A DNA stretch of 64,000 nucleotides from Nannocystis sp. (GTDB lineage Bacteria; Myxococcota_A; Polyangia; Nannocystales; Nannocystaceae), in contig NZ_JADJNN010000035.1 in assembly GCF_016714285.1 (NCBI RefSeq), positions 124,001 through 188,000 of the forward strand. The letters run 5' to 3'. A program made the position numbers and the translations under genes. The notes under the pieces were generated by a model. It saw nothing but the letters and a program-made list of their open reading frames with translations, was not told where the DNA came from and did no database searches. Shown piece by piece: positions 36,001 through 45,210 of the stretch (positions are counted from its first letter, which is position 1; each line of letters starts with the position of its first letter).

Positions 36001-36043
36001 TGGCGGCACTCGGGGTTTCGTCTGCGGAGGGGGCTCGAGCCAT
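33029..36043 (-). CDS. topA: DNA topoisomerase I with N-terminal lysine-rich tail
   Basis: A 1004-residue type IA topoisomerase that relaxes negative supercoils. After a 130-residue Lys/Ala/Thr-rich tail resembling histone H1 (repeated AKKT, KKATKK), the Toprim domain begins at LVIVESPAKAKTINKYLG, with acidic DLDREGEAIAWHL. The active-site tyrosine is in GLITYMRTDSTNLSG. The C-terminal half has two or three zinc-ribbon modules (CPKCGAPTSYRFGKNGRFLSC and CPKCGAPLNLRSGRRGPWLGC types) and an Ala-rich tail. ATG at 36043 is preferred; a GTG at 36052 is also in frame. A perfect GTCACGTGAC palindrome sits at the start. The family call is certain; the N-terminal tail is the odd feature. Confidence 0.96.
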   Translation of the reverse strand: MARAPSADETPSAAKPKATSAPAKKTANKATAKKTATKKTSTKKASKPAKAAATSSAVKKATKKAVKKATKKVAKAASAKPPKATKVAAKPAKKVAKARVAKVSPRTRTVAVADEGEGEAEAPVARGKGKQLVIVESPAKAKTINKYLGPGFVVQASVGHIRDLPTKSAKGDKQPVPGVDIEHGFKPTYEVLASKSKTVADLKKAAKGASDVWFATDLDREGEAIAWHLAEVLGIKPQNAKRVVFNAITQQAVHKAFANPRPINVDKVNAQQARRILDRIVGYQASPLLWKKVSRGLSAGRVQSVAVRLVVEREREIAAFVPDERWEIGARLSLDPNATATLAAAWAQFLARLDDKNRGPTLKLQNAWLAEHQALDAELVELGGQRFALACTASEPRDLSAEVTRAAAAVGLVDIKVSSRDNPEGKGPARTVRTLSGTVDPKLRYRVRSMETKRTSSRSPGPFITSSLQIAAANQLSFTAQRTMRTAQSLYEGVNVPGEGQVGLITYMRTDSTNLSGEALEQIRGFVQRSFGATYLPEKPNIFSSSNKDAQEAHEAIRPTDVARRPEDLREALSEEQFKLYNLIWQRSVACQMSPAQWDATSVLFERDDQKTGAVLRASGRVLVFDGFLRVLGVQATDEQTLPALVQEQKLGAFAIDAVQRFSAPPPRYSEASLVKTLESEGIGRPSTYASIIGVIQERKYVEQLDRRFYATDLGEVVTDKLIEAFRELMDVGYTRSMESELDEIEDKGADWQAMLRKFYKGFSRSLATASDTMTHAKAEVQPSIYKCPKCGAPTSYRFGKNGRFLSCTRYPECDYAAPITRDGRPMLPERVDVICPEDGSDMELRSSRFGPFLVSVQYPKVKFTINLDKREQIKYPTPPALEVDVACPKCGAPLNLRSGRRGPWLGCSKFPKCRGRLAWTALDEATQAELGKQLATHEKAHPPIVLRRHDGSVIPEGTPITTLQIPGGIAELEIHPAALASIKAAELAAAAGAAAAIAAAPAG

Positions 36044-36047
36044 TTGG

Positions 36048-36057
36048 GTCACGTGAC
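36048..36057. promoter_or_regulatory. GTCACGTGAC palindrome at topA start
   Basis: Perfect 10-base palindrome immediately before the topA ATG, containing an in-frame GTG. Upstream on the minus strand is TTTTATAAA (36085-36093), a possible -10. The palindrome could be an operator; there is no direct evidence. Confidence 0.3.
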
Positions 36058-36176
36058 GGGAAGGGGGATACCGAAAGGCCCGGGTTTATAAAAGCCCTGG
36101 GTCGAGGCGCGCCAGGGGCGAGCGACCCCACCCCATACAAGAAGGCTCACGGCGCGCCTTTGCGTCAGCGAACGAC

Positions 36177-36200
36177 GACGGCCCGGATCTCCGGGCCGTC
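36177..36200 (-). terminator. Strong hairpin between Cys-rich lipoprotein gene and topA
   Basis: Perfect 10 bp stem GACGGCCCGG/CCGGGCCGTC with the loop ATCT. It lies 48 bases after the minus-strand lipoprotein stop and 130 before topA, so it should end the lipoprotein transcript. No clear T tract. Confidence 0.7.
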
Positions 36201-36247
36201 ACAACAGTCTTCACGGCGCGGCGCCAACGGCGGGCAGCCCGCGCAGC

Positions 36248-36988
36248 TCACATCGTCGGGACGACCGCGCCAGTGCACAGCGACACGTAGCCCGGGTTCT
36301 TCATGGCGCACACGTCCTCGATGCAGGGGCAGGCCTTGTAGCAGAAGCCACGCTGGTCGGCGACGCTGAGCTGGAGGTAGCAGTCCTTCTGCGTCGCCGC
36401 GTCGACCGCCATGGCACCGCCGCCGGAGGCGAAGAGGTTGCAGCCGTCACCCTGCGGGTCCTGGTTGGTGGTGTGATTCACGCCCCAGGTGGTCAGCGCC
36501 GGGATATCGGCGCCGGTGACTGCGCGCCACTTGTTGTCCTCCGGATCGAGGACGCAGTCCTTGACCGGGTCGAGCTCCTGCATCTGGCAGCACAACGAGC
36601 CGACGCCGCAGATCGCCTCGCGATCGCCCTGGGCCCACTTGGGGTTGCAGGGGACCGGGCAACCAGTAGTGGCGGCGAAGGGGCTCGTGAAGCCGCCGAC
36701 CTCGACGCACATACCCGAGGTGCTGAGTGAATTGTTCGCGCCGGAGAAGATCGGAACGCCGTACTTCGCGTCGTTCTTGCCGTTGAAGTAGTTGGGGAGG
36801 CGGCCCTTGGTGGTCGCCGGATCGTCGGAGCAGCACACCTCGGCGTCCGGGCACGAGTCCACGGTCGCCTTCGAGGGGTTGCAGCGGAACGACGGATTGT
36901 CGAACTTCGGCTCAAAGCACGAGACCGAGGTCACGGCGCCGACGCAGAAGATCGCGACATAGGTGAGGGCAGTCTTGACGAGGTGCAA
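36248..36988 (-). CDS. Cysteine-rich exported lipoprotein of unknown function
   Basis: A 246-residue lipoprotein that begins with a TTG codon at 36988. The start is supported by an AAGGAG ribosome site about eight bases upstream and by the signal MHLVKTALTYVAIFCVG followed by lipobox SVSC. The mature part has about sixteen cysteines in pairs (EVCCSDD, SLCCQMQ, CYKACPCIEDVC), suggesting a disulfide-rich secreted fold. No family is recognised. A strong hairpin follows the gene. Confidence 0.75.
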   Translation of the reverse strand: MHLVKTALTYVAIFCVGAVTSVSCFEPKFDNPSFRCNPSKATVDSCPDAEVCCSDDPATTKGRLPNYFNGKNDAKYGVPIFSGANNSLSTSGMCVEVGGFTSPFAATTGCPVPCNPKWAQGDREAICGVGSLCCQMQELDPVKDCVLDPEDNKWRAVTGADIPALTTWGVNHTTNQDPQGDGCNLFASGGGAMAVDAATQKDCYLQLSVADQRGFCYKACPCIEDVCAMKNPGYVSLCTGAVVPTM

Positions 36989-37318
36989 CGACGGTCTCCT
37001 TCGGCGAGCGTCAACGTGGCATAGACCCCGCCGGCTTGTAAAGCTCTGCGCGAGCCGGGCCGCCGACCCCGAGCCTCAAGCCCGTGACCGCGTCGCCCGC
37101 CCGCTCGGACCTCGGCTCAAGACCTCCTTCACTACGGGTCTGCGGGTCTGCGGGCGAAAATCGCCGAGCGCTGCGATCGCGCGTTGCAGCGGCCCGAATG
37201 GCGGGCACGCTTCGGCCGTTGATCGCCCCGGTCCGGTCCCGCGATCCGGCCCCGTGCGCCGCTTCTGCCGGTCTTTGGCGGTCCGTGAGGCTGCACGCTA
37301 AGCTGCGAGGCTATTACG
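36989..37318. other. Intergenic region between divergent lipoprotein and transpeptidase genes
   Basis: This 330-base gap holds the ribosome site of the minus-strand lipoprotein gene, a tandem GGGTCTGCGGGTCTGCGGGC at 37136-37155, and CTATTACG just before the transpeptidase ATG. Open frames here (such as one from 36963) have no coding character. I see no clear promoter pair. Confidence 0.5.
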
Positions 37319-39457
37319 ATGTCCTACCTGGTGAAACGCCCCCGTCTCGTGTGTTCGCTGACCCTCCTCGGGCCCGCCCTCGTGCTCGCCATGGCCTGTT
37401 CGGGGGCCCAGCAGACCGGCCCCCACGCGGCGCCCGAACCCGAGGCCGCGAGCGCGGGCGAGGTCGCGGCGCCGCCCGCGGGCGAACCGAGCGCCCCGCC
37501 CGCGACGGTGCTGCCCAAGGTGAGTCAACGCGAACATCCAGCCGGTCAGGCGTGGGTGTTCGAGGCCGGGGCCGAGCCGCGCAAGCAGGAGATCGCCCAG
37601 GCCGAGGCCGCCGGTTACACGGTCATCGACCTCGGCAACAGCTGGGTCCCCTACATCTTCAGCGAGAAGACCACGGGCGTGGAGGACCTCAGCGCCAACG
37701 AGTACCGCCAGCGCTACATCGACCTCGCCAACGACCGCGTCGACGCCGACGGCGAGAAGCTCGACCCGCACGAGCGCAACTTCCTCGAGCTCTACGGCAT
37801 CCCGCCGACCCTGCAGGTGGTCCACGGCGAGTGGCAGGACTCCGACGCGGAGATCGAGCCCTGTCTCACCCAGGCCGGCTTCGACCCGGCCGTGTTCACC
37901 CGCTTCTCCGGCGTCATCGCCTACACCGGCAAGAAGGGCGGCGATGTCCGCAAGGCCAGGGCCCTCAAGGCCAAGCTGGCCAAGGACATGAAGAAGGCCG
38001 GCCTCGACCCCGCCACCCCCGAGGCCGCCAAGGACCACCCCAAGCTCGGGGCCACCTACGCCAGCTGGCTGGAGACCCAGGCCCGCGTCGACGTCATCGA
38101 CCACGCCCAGCGTCGCCTGCGCTGCGAGAAGATGTTCGTGTCCGCCGAGGGCGTCGGCAAGTACGAGCCCGGCGTGTTCGACAGCGCCACCACCCACGCC
38201 CTCGCGGCCTTCGAGAAGAAGCACGCGATCAAGGGCTGGGGTCACTTCACGCCGGACAACCTCGCCGCGCTCGCCCGCAGCCAGGCCGAGAGCATGCACG
38301 GCCGCATGCTCCGCGTGATCGAGGAGCGCACCGTGTCCGGCGCCAGCATCCTCGAGGACGGCTCGGCCGCGAAGTGGAAGCCCAAGTTCCGCTGGACCGA
38401 CAGCCAGGGCCAGGAGCACGCCCTGCGCGACGTGGTCGGCGAGGCCCGCACCGCCGTCGTCGCCGCCCTGGACCTCGCAACCCCCGAGTCGGCCAAGCAG
38501 ACCCTGGCCCGCCTGTCCGACCTCGGCGGCGGCAACTTCGACAACCTGCTGGTGGCCGTGCGCCTGCCGCCGCCGCCCGCCTACTACGCCGAGGACATGA
38601 GCTTCGACGTCGTCATCGACCGCGGCGACGTCTGGTACGACTTCCCCTTCGACGCCCAGGGCAACAAGCTCGGCCAGCCGCGCGAGCGCTACCCCCACTT
38701 CACGATCTACGCCGTCGTCGGCGAGCAGAAGATCCCGCTGGTCCACTGGCGCACCACGATCGGCTCGTGGCGCAGCGAGATGTACAACGGCAGCGAACAC
38801 TACAAGTACAAAGAGTCCGACGTCGGCGATCGCGTATGGAAGGAGATCGTCGCCGCCCCGGTGTGGATCCCCCCGGCCACGACCCCGGCGCGGGAGTTGG
38901 TGCGCCGCAAATGGAAGGACGGCAAGGTCCGCACGGTCGTCAACTACGGCGAGTTCGGCCCCAGCTACACCTCGGCCTACGGCCTGGTCGCCGCCTACCA
39001 CGTCCGCGAGGTCACCGACGCCAAGGGCGAGGTGAAGGACTTCGACAACGGCATCCGCACCCACGGCAGCGTCGATTACATGTCGATCCTGCGCCGCTTC
39101 TCCCACGGCTGTCACCGCCTCTACAACATCTCGGCGGTGCGCATGTTCTCGTTCATCCTGGCCCACCGCGGCTTCACCCGCGAGGGCCAGGTGAAGCTGG
39201 GCTTCGGCCGCGAGATCGTCCACGAGGGCAAGCCCTACAAGATCCAGCTCAAGACCCGCGGCTACCGCTACAGCCTGCAGCAGCCGATCGCCGTGCACGT
39301 GCTCGAGGGCCGCATCCGTGGCGATCGCAAGTCGCCGATCGATGCATACATCCCCAAGCCGACCAAGGCCGAGGCCCCGGCCGACGCACTGACCACCGAG
39401 GCGCCGCCAGAGCTCACCCCCAATTTGGCCACCGACGTGGCGCCCGGATCCCCGTAG
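37319..39457 (+). CDS. L,D-transpeptidase lipoprotein (YkuD family)
   Basis: A 712-residue lipoprotein (lipobox LAMAC at residues 23-27) that probably cross-links peptidoglycan or attaches proteins to it in the periplasm. A peptidoglycan-binding-like helical module lies near residues 275-330 (VFDSATTHALAAFEKKH). The YkuD catalytic domain follows, with HGSVDYMSILRRFSHGCHRL near residues 582-600; SHGCHRL carries the catalytic cysteine, with His in place of the more common Ile/Val before Arg. Family members are usually 300-600 residues, so this one has long extra flanks. It is not clustered with the other wall genes. Confidence 0.85.
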   Translation: MSYLVKRPRLVCSLTLLGPALVLAMACSGAQQTGPHAAPEPEAASAGEVAAPPAGEPSAPPATVLPKVSQREHPAGQAWVFEAGAEPRKQEIAQAEAAGYTVIDLGNSWVPYIFSEKTTGVEDLSANEYRQRYIDLANDRVDADGEKLDPHERNFLELYGIPPTLQVVHGEWQDSDAEIEPCLTQAGFDPAVFTRFSGVIAYTGKKGGDVRKARALKAKLAKDMKKAGLDPATPEAAKDHPKLGATYASWLETQARVDVIDHAQRRLRCEKMFVSAEGVGKYEPGVFDSATTHALAAFEKKHAIKGWGHFTPDNLAALARSQAESMHGRMLRVIEERTVSGASILEDGSAAKWKPKFRWTDSQGQEHALRDVVGEARTAVVAALDLATPESAKQTLARLSDLGGGNFDNLLVAVRLPPPPAYYAEDMSFDVVIDRGDVWYDFPFDAQGNKLGQPRERYPHFTIYAVVGEQKIPLVHWRTTIGSWRSEMYNGSEHYKYKESDVGDRVWKEIVAAPVWIPPATTPARELVRRKWKDGKVRTVVNYGEFGPSYTSAYGLVAAYHVREVTDAKGEVKDFDNGIRTHGSVDYMSILRRFSHGCHRLYNISAVRMFSFILAHRGFTREGQVKLGFGREIVHEGKPYKIQLKTRGYRYSLQQPIAVHVLEGRIRGDRKSPIDAYIPKPTKAEAPADALTTEAPPELTPNLATDVAPGSP

Positions 39458-39590
39458 GCCAGCTGCGACCGGGCATCGTCGTGAACCGTGGGTTGCCGCA
39501 CGCAGCCGCCAGACAACGTTCACGGCTCCTCCCGAGATTGCAGCGTCCACCCCTTGAGCGGGGCCGCTGCATGCTGCAATATCCCGCGCC

Positions 39591-40454
39591 GTGCAACGTA
39601 ACATCGCGTCCGGGTTCGAGGACAGCTTCCGTCGCCACCTCGCCGTCGAACAGCGACGCGCCGTGCTCGACACCATCGCCCGCGAGCTGACGCCAGACAC
39701 CACCCTCGGCGATATCGTCGACGCCGCCCACGACCTCGGCTGGGCCGAGGGCCTGGGCGAGCTCTGCCTCGCCGACCTCGCGCTGGCGCTGTTCGGCGAG
39801 GCGCCCGTCGAGGCGCCCGCTGCCCCCGTCGTCGCGGACGCACATGACGACGACGATGCGGTCGACAGCGAGGACGACAGCGAGGACGAGCTCGAGGACG
39901 CGGACGCCGACGACGACGCCGACGACGACGCCAATGACGCCGACGACGAGCCGGCCGCGCCCGCCGGACGCAAGCTGAGCAGCCTCGACCGCGCCGTCGA
40001 CCGCATCGAGAAGACCCTCGCTGCCCGCCGCAAGGTGCGGGCCAAGAAGTCCGCCAGCAAGGCCGCCGCCCGCCGCCCCGCGCCGCCCAAGACCAGCAAG
40101 CCCGCGCCCGCGCCCGCCAGGACCAAGGCCGCCGCCAAGGCCGCCGCCAAGGCCGCCGCCAAGGTCTCCCCCATCAAGGCGGTCAAGGCGGTCAAGGCCA
40201 GCCGCGCACCGATCGTCGACGACGACGACCTGGACGACGACGAGGACGACGACACCGAGGCGATGAGCCTCGATCAGGCGGCGAAGCTGCTCATCCCGCT
40301 GGTCCGCAAGCTGCGCGAGGCGACGATGCAGGACCTCGAGGAGCAGACCAAGATGGGCCGCCGCAAGCTCCGCTTCCACATCGGTCAGCTGGTCAAGCAC
40401 GGCCGCCTGCGCCGCCACGGCATGGGCCGCGGCACCTGCTACACGGTCAAGTGA
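39591..40454 (+). CDS. Acidic/basic chromatin-like protein with C-terminal winged helix
   Basis: A 287-residue cytoplasmic protein from a GTG start. It has four zones: a helical N-terminal domain (1-70), a strongly acidic stretch (about 85-120, long Asp/Glu runs), a Lys/Ala-rich H1-like stretch (about 140-200, repeated KAAAKAAAK), a second acidic patch (DDDDLDDDEDDD), and a C-terminal winged-helix-like domain (about 225-287: LREATMQDLEEQTKMGRRKL, FHIGQLVKHGRLRRHGMG). The layout resembles DNA-binding proteins with eukaryote-like tails known in myxobacteria, but no exact family is recognised. It probably binds DNA. A homologous tail is on TopA nearby. Confidence 0.65.
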   Translation: MQRNIASGFEDSFRRHLAVEQRRAVLDTIARELTPDTTLGDIVDAAHDLGWAEGLGELCLADLALALFGEAPVEAPAAPVVADAHDDDDAVDSEDDSEDELEDADADDDADDDANDADDEPAAPAGRKLSSLDRAVDRIEKTLAARRKVRAKKSASKAAARRPAPPKTSKPAPAPARTKAAAKAAAKAAAKVSPIKAVKAVKASRAPIVDDDDLDDDEDDDTEAMSLDQAAKLLIPLVRKLREATMQDLEEQTKMGRRKLRFHIGQLVKHGRLRRHGMGRGTCYTVK

Positions 40455-40577
40455 GCGCGAGGCCGACGCCTGACACGGGCCCTACTGCGCACATGCACAG
40501 GCCGCGCAACCCCAGGCGCCGCCGGTTACTTGCCAGCGAGATCCGGGCCCTGCTAATGGCCAAGGTCGCCGCGCTCC

Positions 40578-41819
40578 ATGATCGGTCCGTCCAAACTCCG
40601 TGACGCCCGCCAGGCCGCCCCGCCGAAGAATCGCCGGGTGCAGCAGGTGAAGCCGCGCGTCACCGCCCCGGCGACCACGCCCGGCCCGACCCGCAAGCCC
40701 GCCGCTCGCAACCTCCGCAGCGAGCTCCGACCCAACCGCCGCATCGGCGCCCCCCGCCCCGCGCTCCCCGCCCCGCCCCGCCCCTCGCGCCTGCGCCCCC
40801 TGCTGCGCGCGCTCGCCAGGCCGCAGCTCGGCCCCCGGACCCGCCGCTTCCTCAGCGCCGGCATGCGCCTCGGCGTCGCCGTCGCGCTCGCCTGGGGCCT
40901 GCTGCTCGGCGTGCAGCAGGGCTACCAGTACGTCACCACCTCGGCCCGCTTCGAGGCCAAGACCATCGCCTTCGAGCCGACCCCGCACCTCTCCGCCGAC
41001 CGCCTCGCCGAGCTCATGGCCCTCGCGCCCGGCACCAACATCCTCGCCGTCGACGTCGACGCCGTGCGCCGCAGCATCGAGGCCGACCCCTGGGTCGCCA
41101 CCGCCACCGTCTCGCGCGAGCTCCCGGACACCCTGCACGTCGCGGTCGCCGAGCACACGCCGGCCGCGGTGCTGCACTCGGGCCACTTCTACCTGCTCGA
41201 CGACGCCGGCGTGCCCTTCAAGCGCATCGCCCCCGGCGAGCGCGGCAGCCTGCCCGTGATCACCGGGGTCGAGCGCGACCTGCTGGTCCAGGGCGACCCC
41301 GCCGCGGCCCAGATCATCCGCCGCGCGCTCGACGTGCTCGCCGCCTACAACGCCAAGGCCCGCCCCCGCCTCGGCGAGATCCACATCGGCGACGGCGGCG
41401 AGGCCCTGCTCTACACCGAGAAGACCGGCACCCTGCTCCGCCTCGGCCGCGGCCCGATCGCGGAGCGCCTGGCCCGCTTCGACGCCCTGCGCGCGGCCCT
41501 CGGCGAGCGCGCCGACAAGCTCTCGGTCGTCCACCTCGACGCCGCCCCCGGCGGCGACCGCCCGGCCCGCGTGGTCGCCAGCTTCACCGACGCCGCCGAG
41601 GCCGAGGCCCTGCTCGCGCAGGCGAGCCTCAAGCCGAAGCACAAGCCCGCCCAGCAGCAGGCCGCGCAGGACCTCGAGGACATGTCCGCAAAGCCAGCTG
41701 CGAAGCCGGCCGCGCCCGCGAAGCAGCCCAAGCAGCCCAAGCAGCCCAAGCACAAGAAGCAGCCCAAGGGCCAGCAGGGGCCTCACAAGTTCCCCTCCGG
41801 GATCCCCAAGTACGACTAG
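40578..41819 (+). CDS. ftsQ: Cell division protein FtsQ
   Basis: A 413-residue FtsQ that spans the inner membrane and, with FtsB/FtsL, controls septal wall synthesis. A proline/arginine-rich cytoplasmic tail of about 90 residues precedes one membrane helix (about 97-115, GVAVALAWGLLLGVQQG). A POTRA domain follows (FEAKTIAFEPTPHLSADRL, WVATATVSRELPDTLHVAVAEHTPAAVL), then the beta domain. The C-terminus ends in an unusual Lys/Gln/Pro tail with KQP repeats (about 380-400). ftsA begins 13 bases after its stop, as in classic dcw clusters. Confidence 0.9.
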   Translation: MIGPSKLRDARQAAPPKNRRVQQVKPRVTAPATTPGPTRKPAARNLRSELRPNRRIGAPRPALPAPPRPSRLRPLLRALARPQLGPRTRRFLSAGMRLGVAVALAWGLLLGVQQGYQYVTTSARFEAKTIAFEPTPHLSADRLAELMALAPGTNILAVDVDAVRRSIEADPWVATATVSRELPDTLHVAVAEHTPAAVLHSGHFYLLDDAGVPFKRIAPGERGSLPVITGVERDLLVQGDPAAAQIIRRALDVLAAYNAKARPRLGEIHIGDGGEALLYTEKTGTLLRLGRGPIAERLARFDALRAALGERADKLSVVHLDAAPGGDRPARVVASFTDAAEAEALLAQASLKPKHKPAQQQAAQDLEDMSAKPAAKPAAPAKQPKQPKQPKHKKQPKGQQGPHKFPSGIPKYD

Positions 41820-41831
41820 ACGGAGCTCGTC

Positions 41832-43108
41832 ATGGCAGAAGTCGGAGAAGTCATCGTCGGCCTGGACATCGGCACCACCAAGGTGGCCGCGATCATCGGT
41901 GAGGTCACCGAGAGCGGCGTCGACATCATCGGCGTCGGCACCTGCCCGTCGGAGGGCCTGCGCCAGGGCGTGGTCGTCAACATCGAGGCGACCACCAACA
42001 GCATCGCCCAGGCCATCCAGGAGGCCGAGCAGATGGCCGCCGTCGAGGTCCAGTCGGTGTTCTGCGGCATCGCGGGCGGCCACATCCGCGGCTTTAGCAG
42101 CCTCGGCCAGGTCAGCATGCGCAACCGCGAGGTCACCGAGCAGGACGTCGCCCGCGTGATCGAGCAGGCCAAGGCGGTCAACATCCCGCTCGACCGCCAG
42201 ATCATCCACACCCTCCCGCTCGAGTACATGATCGACGGCCAGGGCCAGATCAAGGACCCGATCGGCATGAGCGGCGTGCGCATGGAGGTCCGCGCCCACG
42301 TCATCACCGCGGCCACCACCAGCGTGCAGAACATCATCAAGTGCTGCAACCGCGCCGGCCTCGACGTCATCGACGTCGTGCTCGAGCCGCTGGCCAGCGC
42401 CACCTCGGTGCTCCACGACGACGAGCGCGAGCTCGGCGTGATCCTCATCGACATCGGCGGCGGCACCACCGACCTCGCGATCTACGCCGAGGGCCAGAAC
42501 GTCTTCACCTCGGTCATCGTCATGGGCGGCCACCGCATCACCCAGGACGTCGCCCACGGCCTGCACACCAGCGTCGCCGAGGCCGAGGCGATCAAGCGCA
42601 AGCACGGCTGCGCCCTGGTCTCGATGGTCGACGGCGACAGCAGCATCGAGGTCGCCGGCGTCGGCCCCCGCCCGCCCCGCAGCTTCCCCCGCCGCTTCCT
42701 CTCCGAGGTCATCGAGCCCCGCGTCGAGGAGATCCTCCTGCTCGCCCAGGAGGAGCTGCAGCAGTCCGGCTACATGGAGCTCGCCGGCAGCGGCATCGTC
42801 ATCACCGGCGGCCAGAGCCAGATGGAAGGCATGGCGGAGATCGTCGAGGATATCTTCAACCTGCCGGTCCGCCGCGGCGTGCCCGTGCACGGCGCCAGCT
42901 TCGGCCGTCACGCCCCGCGCTCACCGAGGGCGGCTTCGCCGGCGTCATCCACGACCCCAAGTTCGCCACCGGCGTCGGCCTCGTCCTCTACGGCGCCGCC
43001 CACGAACCGATGGCCGTCCTCCACGAGCCCTCGCACCGCCAACAGTCCGGCGACCACCGCCCCGGCATCGGCAAGCGCTTCGTCGGCTGGATGCGCGACA
43101 TGTTCTAG
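41832..43108 (+). CDS. ftsA: Cell division protein FtsA (one frameshift in the sequence)
   Basis: Actin-like FtsA tethers FtsZ to the membrane. Residues 1-355 show phosphate-1 GLDIGTTKVAAIIGE, the 1C domain, GVILIDIGGGTTDLAIYAEG and GSGIVITGGQSQMEG. Near 42905-42925 the frame breaks; the frame lacking one base resumes with LTEGGFAGVIHDPKFATGVG and ends with the conserved amphipathic helix GIGKRFVGWMRDMF at 43108. In the first frame, translation would run on to 43448 as a random Pro/Arg-rich tail. Since ftsA is normally essential and the true C-terminus is intact, a one-base sequence error is most likely. It follows ftsQ closely. Confidence 0.9.
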
Positions 43109-43170
43109 AGCGGCACCGGTCCGGGCGACGTCCTCCGCGCCGCCGATCGTTCACAACCCGTGTCGAGGTA

Positions 43171-43845
43171 CTAGAGCGCCCTGGGTAAGCGCGCCGGCGG
43201 TGCCTGCACCGCGATCCCACCGCCCTCGAGATCCACATCGATCACCGTCGGCGCCCGCTCGCACTCCCAGGTCGTGCAGTTCACGTAGGTCGTCCCCGCG
43301 TGCGACCACGCCCCGCCGTCCTCGTGGATGTGCCCGAACAGGTGCAGCCGCGGACGCACCAGCTCGACCCGCGCCCGCAGATCGACGCAGCCCGTCCGCG
43401 CCGCCGACCACGAACGGTCGCCGAAGCCCTGCGGCGGCCCGTGCGTGAGCAACAGATCGAGCCCCGCGGGGATCTGCGCCCACCTCTCCGCCAGCGCCGC
43501 CCCGCGCGAGAGATTGAACGCCCAGCCGCCGAACTCCGGCTGCCACGGACTGCCCCACACCCGCAGCCCCGCCGCCTCCACGCCCGAGTCCTCGAGGTAG
43601 TGCACGCCCTCGCCGACCAGCAGCGCCCGCGCCTCCGCCGGCTGGCGCACGAAGCACCAGTCATGATTGCCCGCGATCACGATCTTGAGCGCGTGCGGCA
43701 GCCCGCAGATCCACCGCGCCGCCCGCCCGAACTCCTCGAGCGAGCCGCCGCGGCACATGTCCCCCGCGTGCACGAACACGTCGCCGTCCGGCACCACCAG
43801 CTCGCGGTGATACAGGTGCGTGTCGGCGACCGCGACGATGCGCAT
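43171..43845 (-). CDS. Metallophosphoesterase (calcineurin-like)
   Basis: A 224-residue dinuclear metallophosphoesterase. All metal ligands are visible: VADTHLYH (D-x-H), HAGDM, AGNHD, LTHGPP and FGHIHE. The ATG at 43845 is preferred because the family starts MRIVAVADTH; the frame to 43971 adds an unrelated lead. The substrate is unknown. It sits tail to tail with ftsA and shares a 149-base upstream gap with the divergent acyl-CoA dehydrogenase gene. Confidence 0.9.
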   Translation of the reverse strand: MRIVAVADTHLYHRELVVPDGDVFVHAGDMCRGGSLEEFGRAARWICGLPHALKIVIAGNHDWCFVRQPAEARALLVGEGVHYLEDSGVEAAGLRVWGSPWQPEFGGWAFNLSRGAALAERWAQIPAGLDLLLTHGPPQGFGDRSWSAARTGCVDLRARVELVRPRLHLFGHIHEDGGAWSHAGTTYVNCTTWECERAPTVIDVDLEGGGIAVQAPPARLPRAL

Positions 43846-43994
43846 GACCGGTGATCCTCGCGCGCCACACCCGGCCTGTAAAGCCAGGCTCCCGCGAACA
43901 CCGCCCATTTGAGGCTTCGCACGCCCGCACGCCCGGGGCCCGGCACGGATGACCACACCCGCCCGCGCCAAGCGGTGCCACCCTGGAGCCGCCC

Positions 43995-45158
<1,164 letters not shown>

Positions 45159-45210
45159 CCGGCCCGGGCGGCCCCTGACCCTCGCGCGAAAATATGGTCT
45201 ACTGCCCGCC

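Noticed and set aside
33116..36091. 991-residue plus-strand open frame opposite topA
   Set aside because: Antisense shadow rich in Arg/Leu/His; topA on the other strand is certain.
36963..37301. 112-residue plus-strand open frame in the gap before the transpeptidase
   Set aside because: No ribosome site, no domain, and arginine-rich noise composition.
37298..40255. 985-residue minus-strand open frame opposite the L,D-transpeptidase and chromatin-like genes
   Set aside because: It spans two real genes and the gap between them; composition is that of a shadow.
42895..42935. Programmed frameshifting in ftsA
   Set aside because: No slippery heptamer or clear downstream structure is evident, and similar breaks occur in unrelated genes of this window.
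43109..43448. Extension of ftsA in its first frame to 43448
   Set aside because: The added residues are Pro/Ala/Arg noise; the conserved C-terminus is in the shifted frame ending at 43108.
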